From IMG/VR virus record IMGVR_UViG_3300027969_002881, positions 1 to 64,000 of that record: a DNA stretch of 64,000 nt. One strand, given 5' to 3'. Below the pieces are notes generated by a model that ran no database searches, was not told the DNA's origin, and worked only from the letters and a program-made list of their open reading frames with translations. Both the position numbers and the translations under genes were made by a program. Of the stretch, positions 8,570 to 16,781 are shown one piece after another (position 1 is the first letter of the stretch; the number at the start of each line of letters is the position of its first letter). Source of the stretch: a virus.

Positions 8570-9256
8570 ATGAGATTACATCAACTTACTGAATCAAAAC
8601 AAAATGTAGCGGAAAGCGCCGAAGATCGAACAAGTTATCAGGTTGCCAAAATATTATCCGACAAAGGTATTAAGTACGAACGTGGCGGCGAAAACGAATT
8701 AATCAATACAATCGGTATGGTCCTTGTTAAAGAATTAAACATGAGTCCAAAACAAGCTCGTGGATTGATTAGCTATGATGAAGATTTTATCAGCGACACA
8801 ATGAGCGAATTACAGCATATGAGCCGGGGTGTGAAAGAAGAATTCAACGGTGAATACGATGATGAAGCAGGCATGGCTAAAAGTAATCTACGTACAATGG
8901 CTCGTGCTGTAAACGGTTTACTAGATACTATAGAAGACAATGACAACTTGCCAGAATGGGCACAGGAAAAACTTGCTAAAGCAGAAATGATGACAACTAG
9001 TGTTTGGGATTATTTACTAAGTCAAAAAGAACAAGGCATGGATCCTAAAGTAACAGAGGCCGATGCGCCACGATTTGATCCACTTGTTGCTAAAATAGCA
9101 GCCAAAATGAAAGGCCCAACAGAAAATGATGCTATAGCCGCATTAATAACTGTACTCGGCACTAGCGCATATAATGAACGCCCTGGTTTTTATAGGTTAT
9201 GGCTCGGCCAAGCGATTGACAAGTATAGTAAAGAAGGTATGGCGGCCGGCAAATGA
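8570..9256 (+). CDS. Tagged helical protein of unknown function
   Basis: 228 residues. MRLHQLTESKQ carries L-T-E followed by S, and NVAES follows as a second similar site. The segment EYDDEAGMAKSNLRTMARAV, then LPEWAQEKLAKAE, is a helical module that I recall from other aquatic T4-like phage proteins, without a known role. The C-terminus is mainly helical. It starts 5 bases after the previous stop and overlaps the next gene by 4. Confidence 0.65.
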   Translation: MRLHQLTESKQNVAESAEDRTSYQVAKILSDKGIKYERGGENELINTIGMVLVKELNMSPKQARGLISYDEDFISDTMSELQHMSRGVKEEFNGEYDDEAGMAKSNLRTMARAVNGLLDTIEDNDNLPEWAQEKLAKAEMMTTSVWDYLLSQKEQGMDPKVTEADAPRFDPLVAKIAAKMKGPTENDAIAALITVLGTSAYNERPGFYRLWLGQAIDKYSKEGMAAGK

Positions 9257-9675
9257 GATTACACGAGCTTACTGAATCAATCCAAGACTTAGATTCTCAA
9301 TTTGATATCATTGAATCTTGGGTAGAACAACTTGCCGAACAACATGGTGTTGATGCTGATGTAATTTGGGAAGACTTTGAAGAACTAGGTGATAATGACT
9401 TACTAAACGAAGCTGCCGCTTGGCAAAAGAAATCAGGTAAAAACAAGAACGGTGGTTTAAATGCCAAAGGTGTTGCCTCTTATCGTAGAGAGAATCCTGG
9501 CAGTAAATTACAAACAGCAGTTACTACTAAACCTAGTAAACTTAAAAAAGGCAGCAAAGCAGCCAAACGCCGCAAATCATTCTGTGCTAGAATGGGCGGC
9601 ATGAAAGGTCCAATGAAGGGCGATAATGGCAAGCCAACTCGTAAAGCATTGGCTTTAAGAAAGTGGAATTGCTAA
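9253..9675 (+). CDS. Tagged small basic protein (DUF6321-like C-terminus)
   Basis: 140 residues. The tag is MRLHELTESIQ (L-T-E followed by S). The C-terminal part has WQKKSGKNKNGGLNAKGV, SYRRENPGSKLQTAV, AKRRKSFCARMGGMKG and ends KALALRKWNC. This matches a conserved basic phage domain that I recall as DUF6321. It usually occurs in phage proteins and has no known function. Its charge suits DNA binding. Confidence 0.7.
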   Translation: MRLHELTESIQDLDSQFDIIESWVEQLAEQHGVDADVIWEDFEELGDNDLLNEAAAWQKKSGKNKNGGLNAKGVASYRRENPGSKLQTAVTTKPSKLKKGSKAAKRRKSFCARMGGMKGPMKGDNGKPTRKALALRKWNC

Positions 9676-9676
9676 A

Positions 9677-10681
9677 ATGAAAATACAAGAACTAATTGAA
9701 GCTAAACAACGTTTAGATCCCAAGTGCTGGAAAGGCTATAAAAAGCAAGGCACTAAGATGAAAGGCGACACTAGAGTTAACAACTGTGTGCCTGAAAGTG
9801 CTGATCAAGGTGTGGCGGAAGTTGCTGGACCTGCTGTCGATTCAAAAGGCCGCACACAACGTCAGTGGATTCAAGCTGTCAAGGCAAAGTTCCCCGATGC
9901 TAAAATTATTCAGTCTAAGATGATTGATGGTCCTTGCCAAGCAACATTAACTGACGGCAGAACACTTGTATGGAAAAAAGTAGACCAAGTTGAAGAGATA
10001 ATTGATCCAACTGGTGCTACAGCAAACGCATTACGTTATGTTGGTAGAAAAATAGCCACTGTTTTTCCATTGTTAGCAGTAGGTGGTGTAGGTGCAGGAT
10101 TGGCTTACGCTGGACTAATGGCTCCTATTGTAGCCTCAATGGGCGGCGTGGGTACTGCACTGGCTGGGTTAAGCACCGAGGTCATGGCCTACGGTGCTGT
10201 TGGCGGCATGGCGGCGACACCATCGTTGATACAAATTATCAAAGATTTATTTGCCGCAGATGAAAATAGTATTCAAGCAGGTATTAAGCGTTGGGTAGAA
10301 AAACATGTAGGTGACGAAAACGATGTACTAGAGTTTATGAATTTACATGCTCAGAGTGCATACTTGAAACAACGCCTATTCCGTTGGAGAGCCAAACAGT
10401 GGGAAGTTAAAATGAAACCCGATGAAGCAGAAGCCTACTTAGAAAAAAATAATAAGCATTGGTTAGACATGGAAAAGCAAAAAGTCATCGATGCCGAAAA
10501 AGCAAAAGTCGATGCCGCAAAGGCAGAAGTAAAACCAGGTATGGCAGAAGGATTAGATGCTGATCAAAAGAAAGCTCGTCAAGTTCCTGGAACTGAAATG
10601 CCAAAAAAGACTAGTCCAGTACTAGGTAAAGCACCCAAGCAACATCCTTTCAAAGGTCGTGCTGTTGGTGACGGTCTATAA
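9677..10681 (+). CDS. Tagged protein with hydrophobic core segment
   Basis: 334 residues. MKIQELIEAKQ has L-I-E followed by A. Residues 13-40 hold DPKCWKGYKKQGTKMKGD and NNCVPES, a short cysteine-bearing module common at the ends of phage proteins. Residues 115-195 are long, hydrophobic and Gly/Ala-rich (FPLLAVGGVGAGLAYAGL), enough for two or three membrane spans. The C-terminus is a charged Lys/Glu/Ala helix with GMAEG. If packaged and released with the DNA, the hydrophobic part could act at the host membrane; this is inference. Confidence 0.65.
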   Translation: MKIQELIEAKQRLDPKCWKGYKKQGTKMKGDTRVNNCVPESADQGVAEVAGPAVDSKGRTQRQWIQAVKAKFPDAKIIQSKMIDGPCQATLTDGRTLVWKKVDQVEEIIDPTGATANALRYVGRKIATVFPLLAVGGVGAGLAYAGLMAPIVASMGGVGTALAGLSTEVMAYGAVGGMAATPSLIQIIKDLFAADENSIQAGIKRWVEKHVGDENDVLEFMNLHAQSAYLKQRLFRWRAKQWEVKMKPDEAEAYLEKNNKHWLDMEKQKVIDAEKAKVDAAKAEVKPGMAEGLDADQKKARQVPGTEMPKKTSPVLGKAPKQHPFKGRAVGDGL

Positions 10682-10684
10682 ATA
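10677..10684 (+). promoter_or_regulatory. Late promoter octamer TATAAATA
   Basis: Exact T4 late consensus overlapping the stop codon of the upstream gene. With octamer positions -13 to -6, +1 is 10690, the A of the next ATG, so the cupin message would be leaderless. Confidence 0.65.
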
Positions 10685-10689
10685 AAACT

Positions 10690-11058
10690 ATGAGATTAGA
10701 AGGTTTTGTAGCCAAAGGCTGGGGCTCGGAAAACATTTGGGCTACCAATGACAAATACTGCGGTAAACTATTAAAGTTTAACCAAGGTGCTAAATTCAGT
10801 ATGCACTTCCATGCTGAAAAAGAAGAAACATGGTATGTACTCAGTGGTAGCTTTATTGTTCGCTGTATTGACACAGCCAACGCCAATCAATACGAACAAA
10901 CTTTAAAAGAAGGTGATGTATGGCATAACAAACCATTATTACCACATCAACTAATCTGTGTAGAAGAAGGTGTTATCATTGAAGTCAGTACACCTGATTC
11001 AGTGGAAGATAATTACAGAGTAGGCAAGGGCGACAGTCAAAATGCGAGTAATGGTTAA
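10690..11058 (+). CDS. Cupin-domain protein
   Basis: 122 residues, single beta-barrel cupin. Motif 1 is seen as MHFHAEKEETWYVLSG (H-x-H...E) and motif 2 as NKPLLPHQLICVEEGV, with the metal-binding histidines in place. It resembles sugar-phosphate isomerase/dTDP-sugar cupins. It precedes a sugar nucleotidyltransferase that starts inside its 3' end, so a role in activated-sugar metabolism is plausible. It opens with MRLEGF but lacks the protease site of the tagged set. Confidence 0.8.
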   Translation: MRLEGFVAKGWGSENIWATNDKYCGKLLKFNQGAKFSMHFHAEKEETWYVLSGSFIVRCIDTANANQYEQTLKEGDVWHNKPLLPHQLICVEEGVIIEVSTPDSVEDNYRVGKGDSQNASNG

Positions 11059-11458
11059 TGGTACTTTTGATATCCTGCATCGCGGGCATATCGAAATGTT
11101 AAACTACGCAAAAAGCAAAGGCGATTATTTGTTAGTGGCAATTGATACGGATCGAAGAGTATCAGAATTAAAAGGTCCAACTCGCCCTGTTAATAATCAA
11201 GAAGATCGCAAGTTTCATTTAGAAAATTTAAAAGCAGTTGATCAAGTACTGTTCTTTGACAGTAAAGAACAGCTAATAGATATAATGAAATCATACAAAC
11301 CCGATGTATATGTCAAGGGCAGTGACTGGCAAGGCAAAAGTGTCGAAGCTGCCAATCACTGCGATGAAATAATTTTTTACAGCAGAGTCGGTGATTACTC
11401 TACTACCAACACCATACTTCGTATTAGTTCGTCAATTGAACAAAAGATAAATAATTAA
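11042..11458 (+). CDS. HldE/TagD-type nucleotidyltransferase
   Basis: 138 residues, the usual length for a stand-alone cytidylyltransferase-like domain. NGTFDILHRGHIEML has the nucleotide-binding HxGH, and SDWQGKS and STTNTILRI near the end match the family. The closest known role is the adenylyltransferase half of HldE (ADP-heptose), with glycerol-phosphate cytidylyltransferase as an alternative. It overlaps the cupin gene by 17 bases. Confidence 0.8.
   Translation: MRVMVNGTFDILHRGHIEMLNYAKSKGDYLLVAIDTDRRVSELKGPTRPVNNQEDRKFHLENLKAVDQVLFFDSKEQLIDIMKSYKPDVYVKGSDWQGKSVEAANHCDEIIFYSRVGDYSTTNTILRISSSIEQKINN
11446..11453 (+). promoter_or_regulatory. Putative late promoter octamer GATAAATA
   Basis: Inside the end of the nucleotidyltransferase gene. 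Predicted +1 at 11459 falls on the first base of the AAGGA ribosome binding site (11459-11463) of the dps gene, giving a 12-base leader. Confidence 0.55.
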
Positions 11459-11470
11459 AAGGATATTATC

Positions 11471-11911
11471 ATGGACGAACTTTCACAAGCACTTAAAGTA
11501 GTTTTAGCAAATCACTATGCTTTTAGTTTAAAAGCACAAAACTTTCACTGGAACGTAGAAGGCCCTGACTTCAAACAATATCACGATTTGTTTGGCGAAA
11601 TCTATGAAGAAGTTTATGGCAGTGTAGATACTATTGCTGAACGTGTTCGTACTATTGGCTTTTACACACCTGGTAGTTTTAGACGTTATCTTGAACTAAG
11701 TCAAATTGAAGATCAAGTTGAGATTCCAAACTCTCGTTCAATGATTGAAAAACTATTAGCAGATATCAGTACTGTACAAACTAGTATTAAAGTTTGCTAT
11801 GACTTAGCCGAACAAAACAGTAATCACGGACTAAGTAACTTGATGGCTGAAAGACAGGATGCATTTGCAAAACATGCGTGGATGTTAACTGCTACATTAA
11901 AAAATAGATAA
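11471..11911 (+). CDS. dps: Dps/ferritin-like DNA protection protein
   Basis: 146 residues, typical Dps length. NFHWNVEGPDFKQYHDLF followed by EVYGSVDTIAERVRTIG is the Dps ferroxidase signature, with the His, Asp and Glu ligands placed between subunits. Dps oxidises ferrous iron and binds DNA, protecting it from peroxide. In a phage it could guard replicating DNA late in infection. It has an AAGGA site and a candidate late promoter just upstream. Confidence 0.88.
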   Translation: MDELSQALKVVLANHYAFSLKAQNFHWNVEGPDFKQYHDLFGEIYEEVYGSVDTIAERVRTIGFYTPGSFRRYLELSQIEDQVEIPNSRSMIEKLLADISTVQTSIKVCYDLAEQNSNHGLSNLMAERQDAFAKHAWMLTATLKNR

Positions 11912-12165
11912 TGCAACAAACTGAAAAGATAGTAAAAGATTTAGTTAAAGTAACATTAACAGAATCTCAAACTGCCGCGCTAGTATCATTTATTGACGAT
12001 CGCGGCCAAACAATATTCAAAAACAGCAACTTACTCAAAGTCATTAACAAAAATGATTTTGACGCTGTTCCTACTGAACTAAAAAAATGGGTAATTGAAA
12101 ATGGTAAAGTTCGCAGTGAACTTGAACTGTTACGCCAAAAAGAAATTTCTCTGTTTACCAAATAA
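11911..12165 (+). CDS. Small hypothetical protein
   Basis: 84 residues, no family recognised. Charged helical protein with a C-terminal ELELLRQKEISLF helix. The first base of its ATG is the last base of the dps stop (TAATG), so it is probably translationally coupled to dps. Confidence 0.6.
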   Translation: MQQTEKIVKDLVKVTLTESQTAALVSFIDDRGQTIFKNSNLLKVINKNDFDAVPTELKKWVIENGKVRSELELLRQKEISLFTK

Positions 12166-12168
12166 CAC

Positions 12169-12197
12169 TTGACTGATGATGTGTAATACTATATAAT
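12169..12197 (+). promoter_or_regulatory. Sigma70-type promoter TTGACT-17-TATAAT
   Basis: -35 TTGACT at 12169-12174 and -10 TATAAT at 12192-12197 with a 17-base spacer, just after the preceding stop and 30 bases before the dsbA-like start. Confidence 0.8.
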
Positions 12198-12226
12198 AGT
12201 AGAACACATTTTATTAAGGAGTGTTT

Positions 12227-12484
12227 ATGGAACCGCGTATGTTTTCCGGCGATGAAAAAGCCAAAATTAAAAAACTATTTGCCGAAGGCATTCAAGTTAT
12301 GGGTGAAGTTGCTGCCTTGTCCGAAGGCTTGAATGAAACTATTAAAGCCATTGCAGAAGAACTAGACATGAAGCCTGGCGTACTTAAAAAGGCATTGCGT
12401 ATTGCTTATAAGAATGAGTTTGCCAAAGAGCAAGATGCATTTACTGAGGTAGAAGAAGTTCTCGAAGTTGCAGGTCATCGTTGA
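12227..12484 (+). CDS. dsbA: DsbA-like dsDNA-binding protein
   Basis: 85 residues from ATG 12227. The upstream GTG at 12221 is inside the AAGGAG site and is rejected. The pattern SEGLNETIKAIAEELDMKPG then KKALRIAYKNEF and a C-terminal acidic helix resembles T4 DsbA (89 residues), a dimeric double-strand DNA-binding protein that affects late transcription. It has its own strong sigma70-type promoter and lies just before the replication genes. Confidence 0.7.
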   Translation: MEPRMFSGDEKAKIKKLFAEGIQVMGEVAALSEGLNETIKAIAEELDMKPGVLKKALRIAYKNEFAKEQDAFTEVEEVLEVAGHR

Positions 12485-12720
12485 TTAAATTCCTAAAAGA
12501 GCAAACATGGCAATTTTATTTTGAATGGCTATGTACGGCTGTTCTTATTATCGGAGTTGCCCTGACCAGTTATAATGTTTATCCTCTAAACATTTGGCTC
12601 AGTTGCCTAGGCAATCTAGGTTGGTTTGTTCTCGGTATACTATGGCGTAAGTGGAGTTTGATTATTGTTCAACTTATAGTTACATTAATCTATGTTGCAG
12701 GAATATATAATATACTATGA
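12481..12720 (+). CDS. Small inner-membrane protein, probable TTG start
   Basis: 79 residues with two or three hydrophobic spans (WLCTAVLIIGVALTSYNVY, LGNLGWFVLGILW, LIIVQLIVTLIYVAGIY). The TTG at 12481 overlaps the dsbA stop. The pattern of short loops and LWRKWS resembles small membrane proteins seen beside polymerase genes in other aquatic phages. Function unknown. Confidence 0.6.
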   Translation: MIKFLKEQTWQFYFEWLCTAVLIIGVALTSYNVYPLNIWLSCLGNLGWFVLGILWRKWSLIIVQLIVTLIYVAGIYNIL

Positions 12721-15362
12721 GTTATGTTGACGCAATTTATGTAAAAGATAAAGACCTTATTAATGTAGTAGAACGAGTTGATGGAGTAAGAAAGTTTAAA
12801 AGTTTTCCTGCCCATTACCTGTTTTACTATGCTGACAATAAAGGTCAATACACAGGCATTGATGGTAAAAGACTGACTAAGGTTGCTGTGGCCAGTAACA
12901 AAGCTTTCGATAAAGAAAAGCGCATATATGGACACAAACAACTTTACGAAAGTGACATTAAGCCATTAAACAGATGTTTAGAATCAAACTATCTAAACAG
13001 TGACGCTCCACAAGTCAATAAGGCATTTTTCGATATTGAGGTTGCTTACAGTAAAGAAAAAGGGTTTGCTGATCCCAGCGATCCGTTTAATCCCATTACT
13101 GCTATCTCTGTACATTGTGGCTGGCTGGATAAACTAATTACATTGGTTATTAAACCTGACCTAATGGCACAGGATCAAGCAGAAGCTATTGTAGCTAGAT
13201 TTGATGACACTATACTTTGTCCCAACGAAGAAGATATGTTGGATACGTTTCTAACTATCATTGACGACGCTGACATTATCAGTGGTTGGAACAGCGAAGG
13301 CTATGACGTACCTTATACAGTTAATAGAATTATTAAACTCATGGGTGCGGATCATACTCGTAGATTTTGCCTATGGAATGCTAAACCTAAGAAGCGTGAA
13401 TACGAAAAGTATGGTAAGATTAGTGAAACATACGACTTTGTCGGTCGTGTACACTTGGACTATCTTGACTTGTATCGTAAGTATACCTATCATGAACTTC
13501 ACACATATCGACTTGACTATGTAGGTGAGATTGAAATTGGCGAAACTAAAGTTCACTATGAAGGCACATTGGATCAACTGTATAACAATGACTTTGAAAA
13601 GTTCATTGCGTATAACAGACAAGATACCATGTTGCTGTTCAAGATGGACGCCAAGCTACAATACATTGACTTAGTTAACGTGTTGGCCCATGCAAACACA
13701 GTTACACTACGCACAACAATGGGTGCGGTGGCTATGACTGATCAAGCTATTATCAATGAAGCTCACGGGCGAGGAGTAATGGTAATGGATCGTAAGCGTG
13801 GTGATGGTATTGAAACACAGGCCGCAGGTGCTTATGTAGCTTATCCTAAAAAAGGTGTACATGATTGGATCGGGTCAATGGACTTGAACAGTTTGTATCC
13901 TAGTTTGATCCGTGCTCTTAATATGAGTCCAGAAACTATTATTGGACAGGTGCGTCAACAACAAACTAAACAAGAACTTACAGCATGGCTGGACAGTGGC
14001 AAAGGCTTTGCTGACTACTGGGATGGAAAGTTTGCTGTACATGAATATGATCAAGTCATGGCTAAAAACAAAGCCTATGATGTTATCATTGATTGGGAGA
14101 ATGGCACCAGCACAGAAATGTCGGCCGCCGAAGCATACGAGTTAATTTATCTAAATGGTAACCCTTGGATGTTAACTTCCAATGGCACAATCTTTACTTT
14201 TGAAAAGCAAGGCGTTATTCCTGGATTGCTAGCACGTTGGTATAGTGAACGTAAAGAACTACAAGTCAAAGCCAAAGAAGCATATGGTACAGATATGTTT
14301 GAGTATTGGGATAAGCGACAGTTGGTCAAGAAGATTAATTTGAACTCGTTATATGGTGCGTTGCTCAATGCAGGATCTAGATTCTTCGACCTACGCATGG
14401 GACAGAGCACAACACTATGTGGTAGACAAGTTGCCAAGCACATGGCCAGTCAGGTAAATGAAATGTTTACTGGAGAATATAATCACTTGGGTGAAACTAT
14501 TATCTATGGTGACACTGACAGTTGTTACTTTAGTGCTTATCCAGTTTATAAAAATCAAATTGGCCGCAATGAACTTGAATGGACTCGTGATAAAATCATC
14601 GAGTTATATGATACAGTGGCAGATGAGGTCAATAATACATTTCCTGGCTTTATGAATCAAGCATTTAATTGCCCCACTAACTATGGTGAAATTATTAAAG
14701 CAGGACGAGAAGTTGTCGCCAGTAAAGGCTTGTTCATTACTAAAAAACGTTATGCCGTTCTTATCTATGATAAAGAAGGTAAACGCAAAGACAAAGATGG
14801 AGAGCTCGGCGAGATTAAAGCCATGGGACTCGATCTTAAAAGGTCTGATACTCCTGAATTCATGCAAAAGTTTCTTGAGCAAATTTTGCTTATGGTTCTC
14901 AATGGACAAGACAAGCAAGACGTTATTGATGCCATCAATGAATTTAGAACAGCATTCAAGGAACGTCCAGGTTGGGAGAAAGGTACACCCAAGCGTGTTA
15001 ACAACTTAACCAAACATACCGAAGTCTTTGCAAAGACTGGTAAGTGCGGAGTTGGACATGCTATGGCGGCTATCAATTGGAATAGATTTAAAAAAGCACA
15101 CAGTGATCAGCGCAGTATGGATATTACTGATGGTATGAAAGTTATTGTATGTAAACTTAAATCCAATCCAATGGGTATAACAAGCATTGCTTATCCAACT
15201 GATGAACTTAGACTACCAGAATGGTTTAAAGAATTATCGTTTGATAATGCGGCTATGGAATCTACTATTATTGACAATAAAGTGGACAACCTAATTGGAG
15301 TTCTTGACTGGGATATCAGTGCTAGTGATCAAAAAACTAGCTTCGATATGTTGTTCGGGTAA
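12717..15362 (+). CDS. 43: Family B DNA polymerase (T4 gp43 type)
   Basis: 881 residues, close to T4 gp43 (898). An N-terminal 3'-5' exonuclease domain has FFDIEVAY near residue 105 and YNRQDTMLLFKMD. Polymerase motif A is DLNSLYPSLI near 389, motif B KKINLNSLYGALLN near 540, and motif C YGDTDS near 597 with both catalytic Asp. This is the replicative polymerase and works with the clamp encoded next. It starts within the stop of the membrane-protein gene and has no clear Shine-Dalgarno, so coupling is likely. Confidence 0.97.
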   Translation: MSYVDAIYVKDKDLINVVERVDGVRKFKSFPAHYLFYYADNKGQYTGIDGKRLTKVAVASNKAFDKEKRIYGHKQLYESDIKPLNRCLESNYLNSDAPQVNKAFFDIEVAYSKEKGFADPSDPFNPITAISVHCGWLDKLITLVIKPDLMAQDQAEAIVARFDDTILCPNEEDMLDTFLTIIDDADIISGWNSEGYDVPYTVNRIIKLMGADHTRRFCLWNAKPKKREYEKYGKISETYDFVGRVHLDYLDLYRKYTYHELHTYRLDYVGEIEIGETKVHYEGTLDQLYNNDFEKFIAYNRQDTMLLFKMDAKLQYIDLVNVLAHANTVTLRTTMGAVAMTDQAIINEAHGRGVMVMDRKRGDGIETQAAGAYVAYPKKGVHDWIGSMDLNSLYPSLIRALNMSPETIIGQVRQQQTKQELTAWLDSGKGFADYWDGKFAVHEYDQVMAKNKAYDVIIDWENGTSTEMSAAEAYELIYLNGNPWMLTSNGTIFTFEKQGVIPGLLARWYSERKELQVKAKEAYGTDMFEYWDKRQLVKKINLNSLYGALLNAGSRFFDLRMGQSTTLCGRQVAKHMASQVNEMFTGEYNHLGETIIYGDTDSCYFSAYPVYKNQIGRNELEWTRDKIIELYDTVADEVNNTFPGFMNQAFNCPTNYGEIIKAGREVVASKGLFITKKRYAVLIYDKEGKRKDKDGELGEIKAMGLDLKRSDTPEFMQKFLEQILLMVLNGQDKQDVIDAINEFRTAFKERPGWEKGTPKRVNNLTKHTEVFAKTGKCGVGHAMAAINWNRFKKAHSDQRSMDITDGMKVIVCKLKSNPMGITSIAYPTDELRLPEWFKELSFDNAAMESTIIDNKVDNLIGVLDWDISASDQKTSFDMLFG

Positions 15363-15376
15363 CTAAATAAAAGACA

Positions 15377-15397
15377 GGATATGTTTGGCACATATCC
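15377..15397 (+). other. Hairpin between polymerase and clamp genes
   Basis: Perfect 8-base-pair stem GGATATGT / ACATATCC with a 5-base loop (15385-15389). No T-run follows, so it is not a standard terminator. It is the main feature of the 121-base gap between genes 43 and 45 apart from the promoter. Confidence 0.7.
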
Positions 15398-15432
15398 AAC
15401 ACTTAGCAAAGTATATTTTGGTAATATACAAT

Positions 15433-15462
15433 TTGACTATCTAAACCTAAATATAGTATAAT
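15433..15462 (+). promoter_or_regulatory. Sigma70-type promoter TTGACT-18-TATAAT
   Basis: -35 at 15433-15438 and -10 at 15457-15462, 18-base spacer, followed by AGGAG (15472-15476) before the clamp gene. Confidence 0.7.
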
Positions 15463-15483
15463 ATACTATACAGGAGAAATAAT

Positions 15484-16221
15484 TTGAAAGACACAATTTT
15501 TGACATCGTCAGACACACAGCAAGCCTTGGCTTTTTTGACTTGGCTAAAATTACAGGCACAGATGAGGAAACTGAAATCTGGACTTGTGATGAAAAGAAA
15601 ACCGTTGTACTAGACGCAAAACTAAAATCACCAAACGCAGGACTAATTGGTGAAGTTGGATTAGGTAACTTAGGTTTCCTAAATGGTATTACTGGCCTTT
15701 ATAATAAGGAAGGCGCTACTGTAGAAGTTCTTACAGCGGCACGTAACGGTGAAACTATTCCCGACTATCTGCTATTTAAAGACGCTGATGGAAACAACGA
15801 CAAATATCGTTTGATGAGCAAAGAGATCATTGACACACAACTGCAACAAAGCAAGTTTAAAGGTGTTAAGTGGGACATTAGCTTTGATCCAAAGAAAAGC
15901 AAAGTAAGCGAAATGGCACAAAAGGCCAGTGTTTACTCTTCAATTGAACCAACGTTTACTGTAAAGACTGAGGACAATGATCTTGTTCTTGTTTTTGGTA
16001 GCGACACTGCTGGTAGCCACTTTGGGCGAATGACGCTTGCTCAGGGAGTTACAGGCAATATTAAAGAAGGCTATGCTTGGCCTATTGATAAATTTTTATC
16101 AATTCTTAAACTAGGCATGAGTGGCGAGTGTACTGTACATTTTAGCCAAGTTGCATGTATGATTACCATTGACAGTGGTATCGGTACATACAATTACATT
16201 TTACCAGGACATACACGATAA
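15484..16221 (+). CDS. 45: Sliding clamp (T4 gp45 type), TTG start
   Basis: 245 residues, close to T4 gp45 (228). The start is TTG at 15484, seven bases after AGGAG; no ATG fits. The overall pattern, including KLKSPNAGLIGEVGLGNLGF, IDTQLQQSKFKGVKWD and a final ITIDSGIGTYNYILPG strand, is that of the phage clamp: a ring that tethers gp43 and, in T4, activates late transcription. Its presence fits the late promoter octamers found in the window. Confidence 0.88.
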   Translation: MKDTIFDIVRHTASLGFFDLAKITGTDEETEIWTCDEKKTVVLDAKLKSPNAGLIGEVGLGNLGFLNGITGLYNKEGATVEVLTAARNGETIPDYLLFKDADGNNDKYRLMSKEIIDTQLQQSKFKGVKWDISFDPKKSKVSEMAQKASVYSSIEPTFTVKTEDNDLVLVFGSDTAGSHFGRMTLAQGVTGNIKEGYAWPIDKFLSILKLGMSGECTVHFSQVACMITIDSGIGTYNYILPGHTR

Positions 16222-16520
16222 TGGCAACAAAAAAATTGACCCCAGTAAAGCGCAAGCCGGATCCAGTCAATGACGTTGACATTGACGAAGAAGTTACATT
16301 ACCCAAGGCAAAAGTTGTTGGAACTAAGAACACAGCTTCCAAAGATTCTAAGCCAGAGGTTACGCAGAAAGAAGTTCTCGACGAACTTAAAAAGCAAACA
16401 GAATATTTACATAGAGTAGACTGGAAGCTTTGGATGCTAATGAACATGGTTCGTATCATCGGTGAAGAAAATGGTTACACCTTTAAATTTGGTGGCATGG
16501 ATACTAAGGAGAATGAATAA
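16221..16520 (+). CDS. Small protein with DWKLW motif
   Basis: 99 residues: a basic N-terminal tail, then a helix ending LHRVDWKLWMLMNMV. It shares the L-x(n)-DWKLW core with the next gene, so the pair look like tandem duplicates. It overlaps the clamp stop by one base. A position directly after the clamp suggests a replication or transcription accessory role, which is inference. Confidence 0.6.
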   Translation: MATKKLTPVKRKPDPVNDVDIDEEVTLPKAKVVGTKNTASKDSKPEVTQKEVLDELKKQTEYLHRVDWKLWMLMNMVRIIGEENGYTFKFGGMDTKENE

Positions 16521-16780
16521 TGAATGATAAACAAGCAGATGCAATGTTAAAAAGTCTCAAGAGAATCGAAAGTTTTCTTGAGGCGATTGATTGGAAACTA
16601 TGGAACTTCCATCAAAAGGTTATCGGAGCAGGTACTACTGAAGCCGACGATATAACTGACGAAGATGAAGAGACGGAACAGTTAGCCGCTGTTATCGAAT
16701 CACCAAAAAAAGCGGTAGCCGCTGAAACTACAAAGTCAGCGGCTGTTCCTGGTTATCCTACCATCGAAAAATGGAATTAA
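16520..16780 (+). CDS. Small protein with DWKLW motif, paralogue of previous
   Basis: 86 residues. SLKRIESFLEAIDWKLWNFHQ matches the previous protein's C-terminal helix; here it is N-terminal and followed by an acidic/Ala-rich tail. TAATG overlap with the gene before. Function unknown. Confidence 0.6.
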   Translation: MNDKQADAMLKSLKRIESFLEAIDWKLWNFHQKVIGAGTTEADDITDEDEETEQLAAVIESPKKAVAAETTKSAAVPGYPTIEKWN

Positions 16781-16781
16781 A

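Noticed and set aside
10690-10725. Cupin protein as a member of the tagged set (starts MRLEGF)
   Set aside because: No I/L-x-E cleavage site follows and the cupin fold begins at once.
12680-12711. Promoter just before the DNA polymerase gene
   Set aside because: A TATAAT is present at 12706 but no -35 lies at an acceptable distance.
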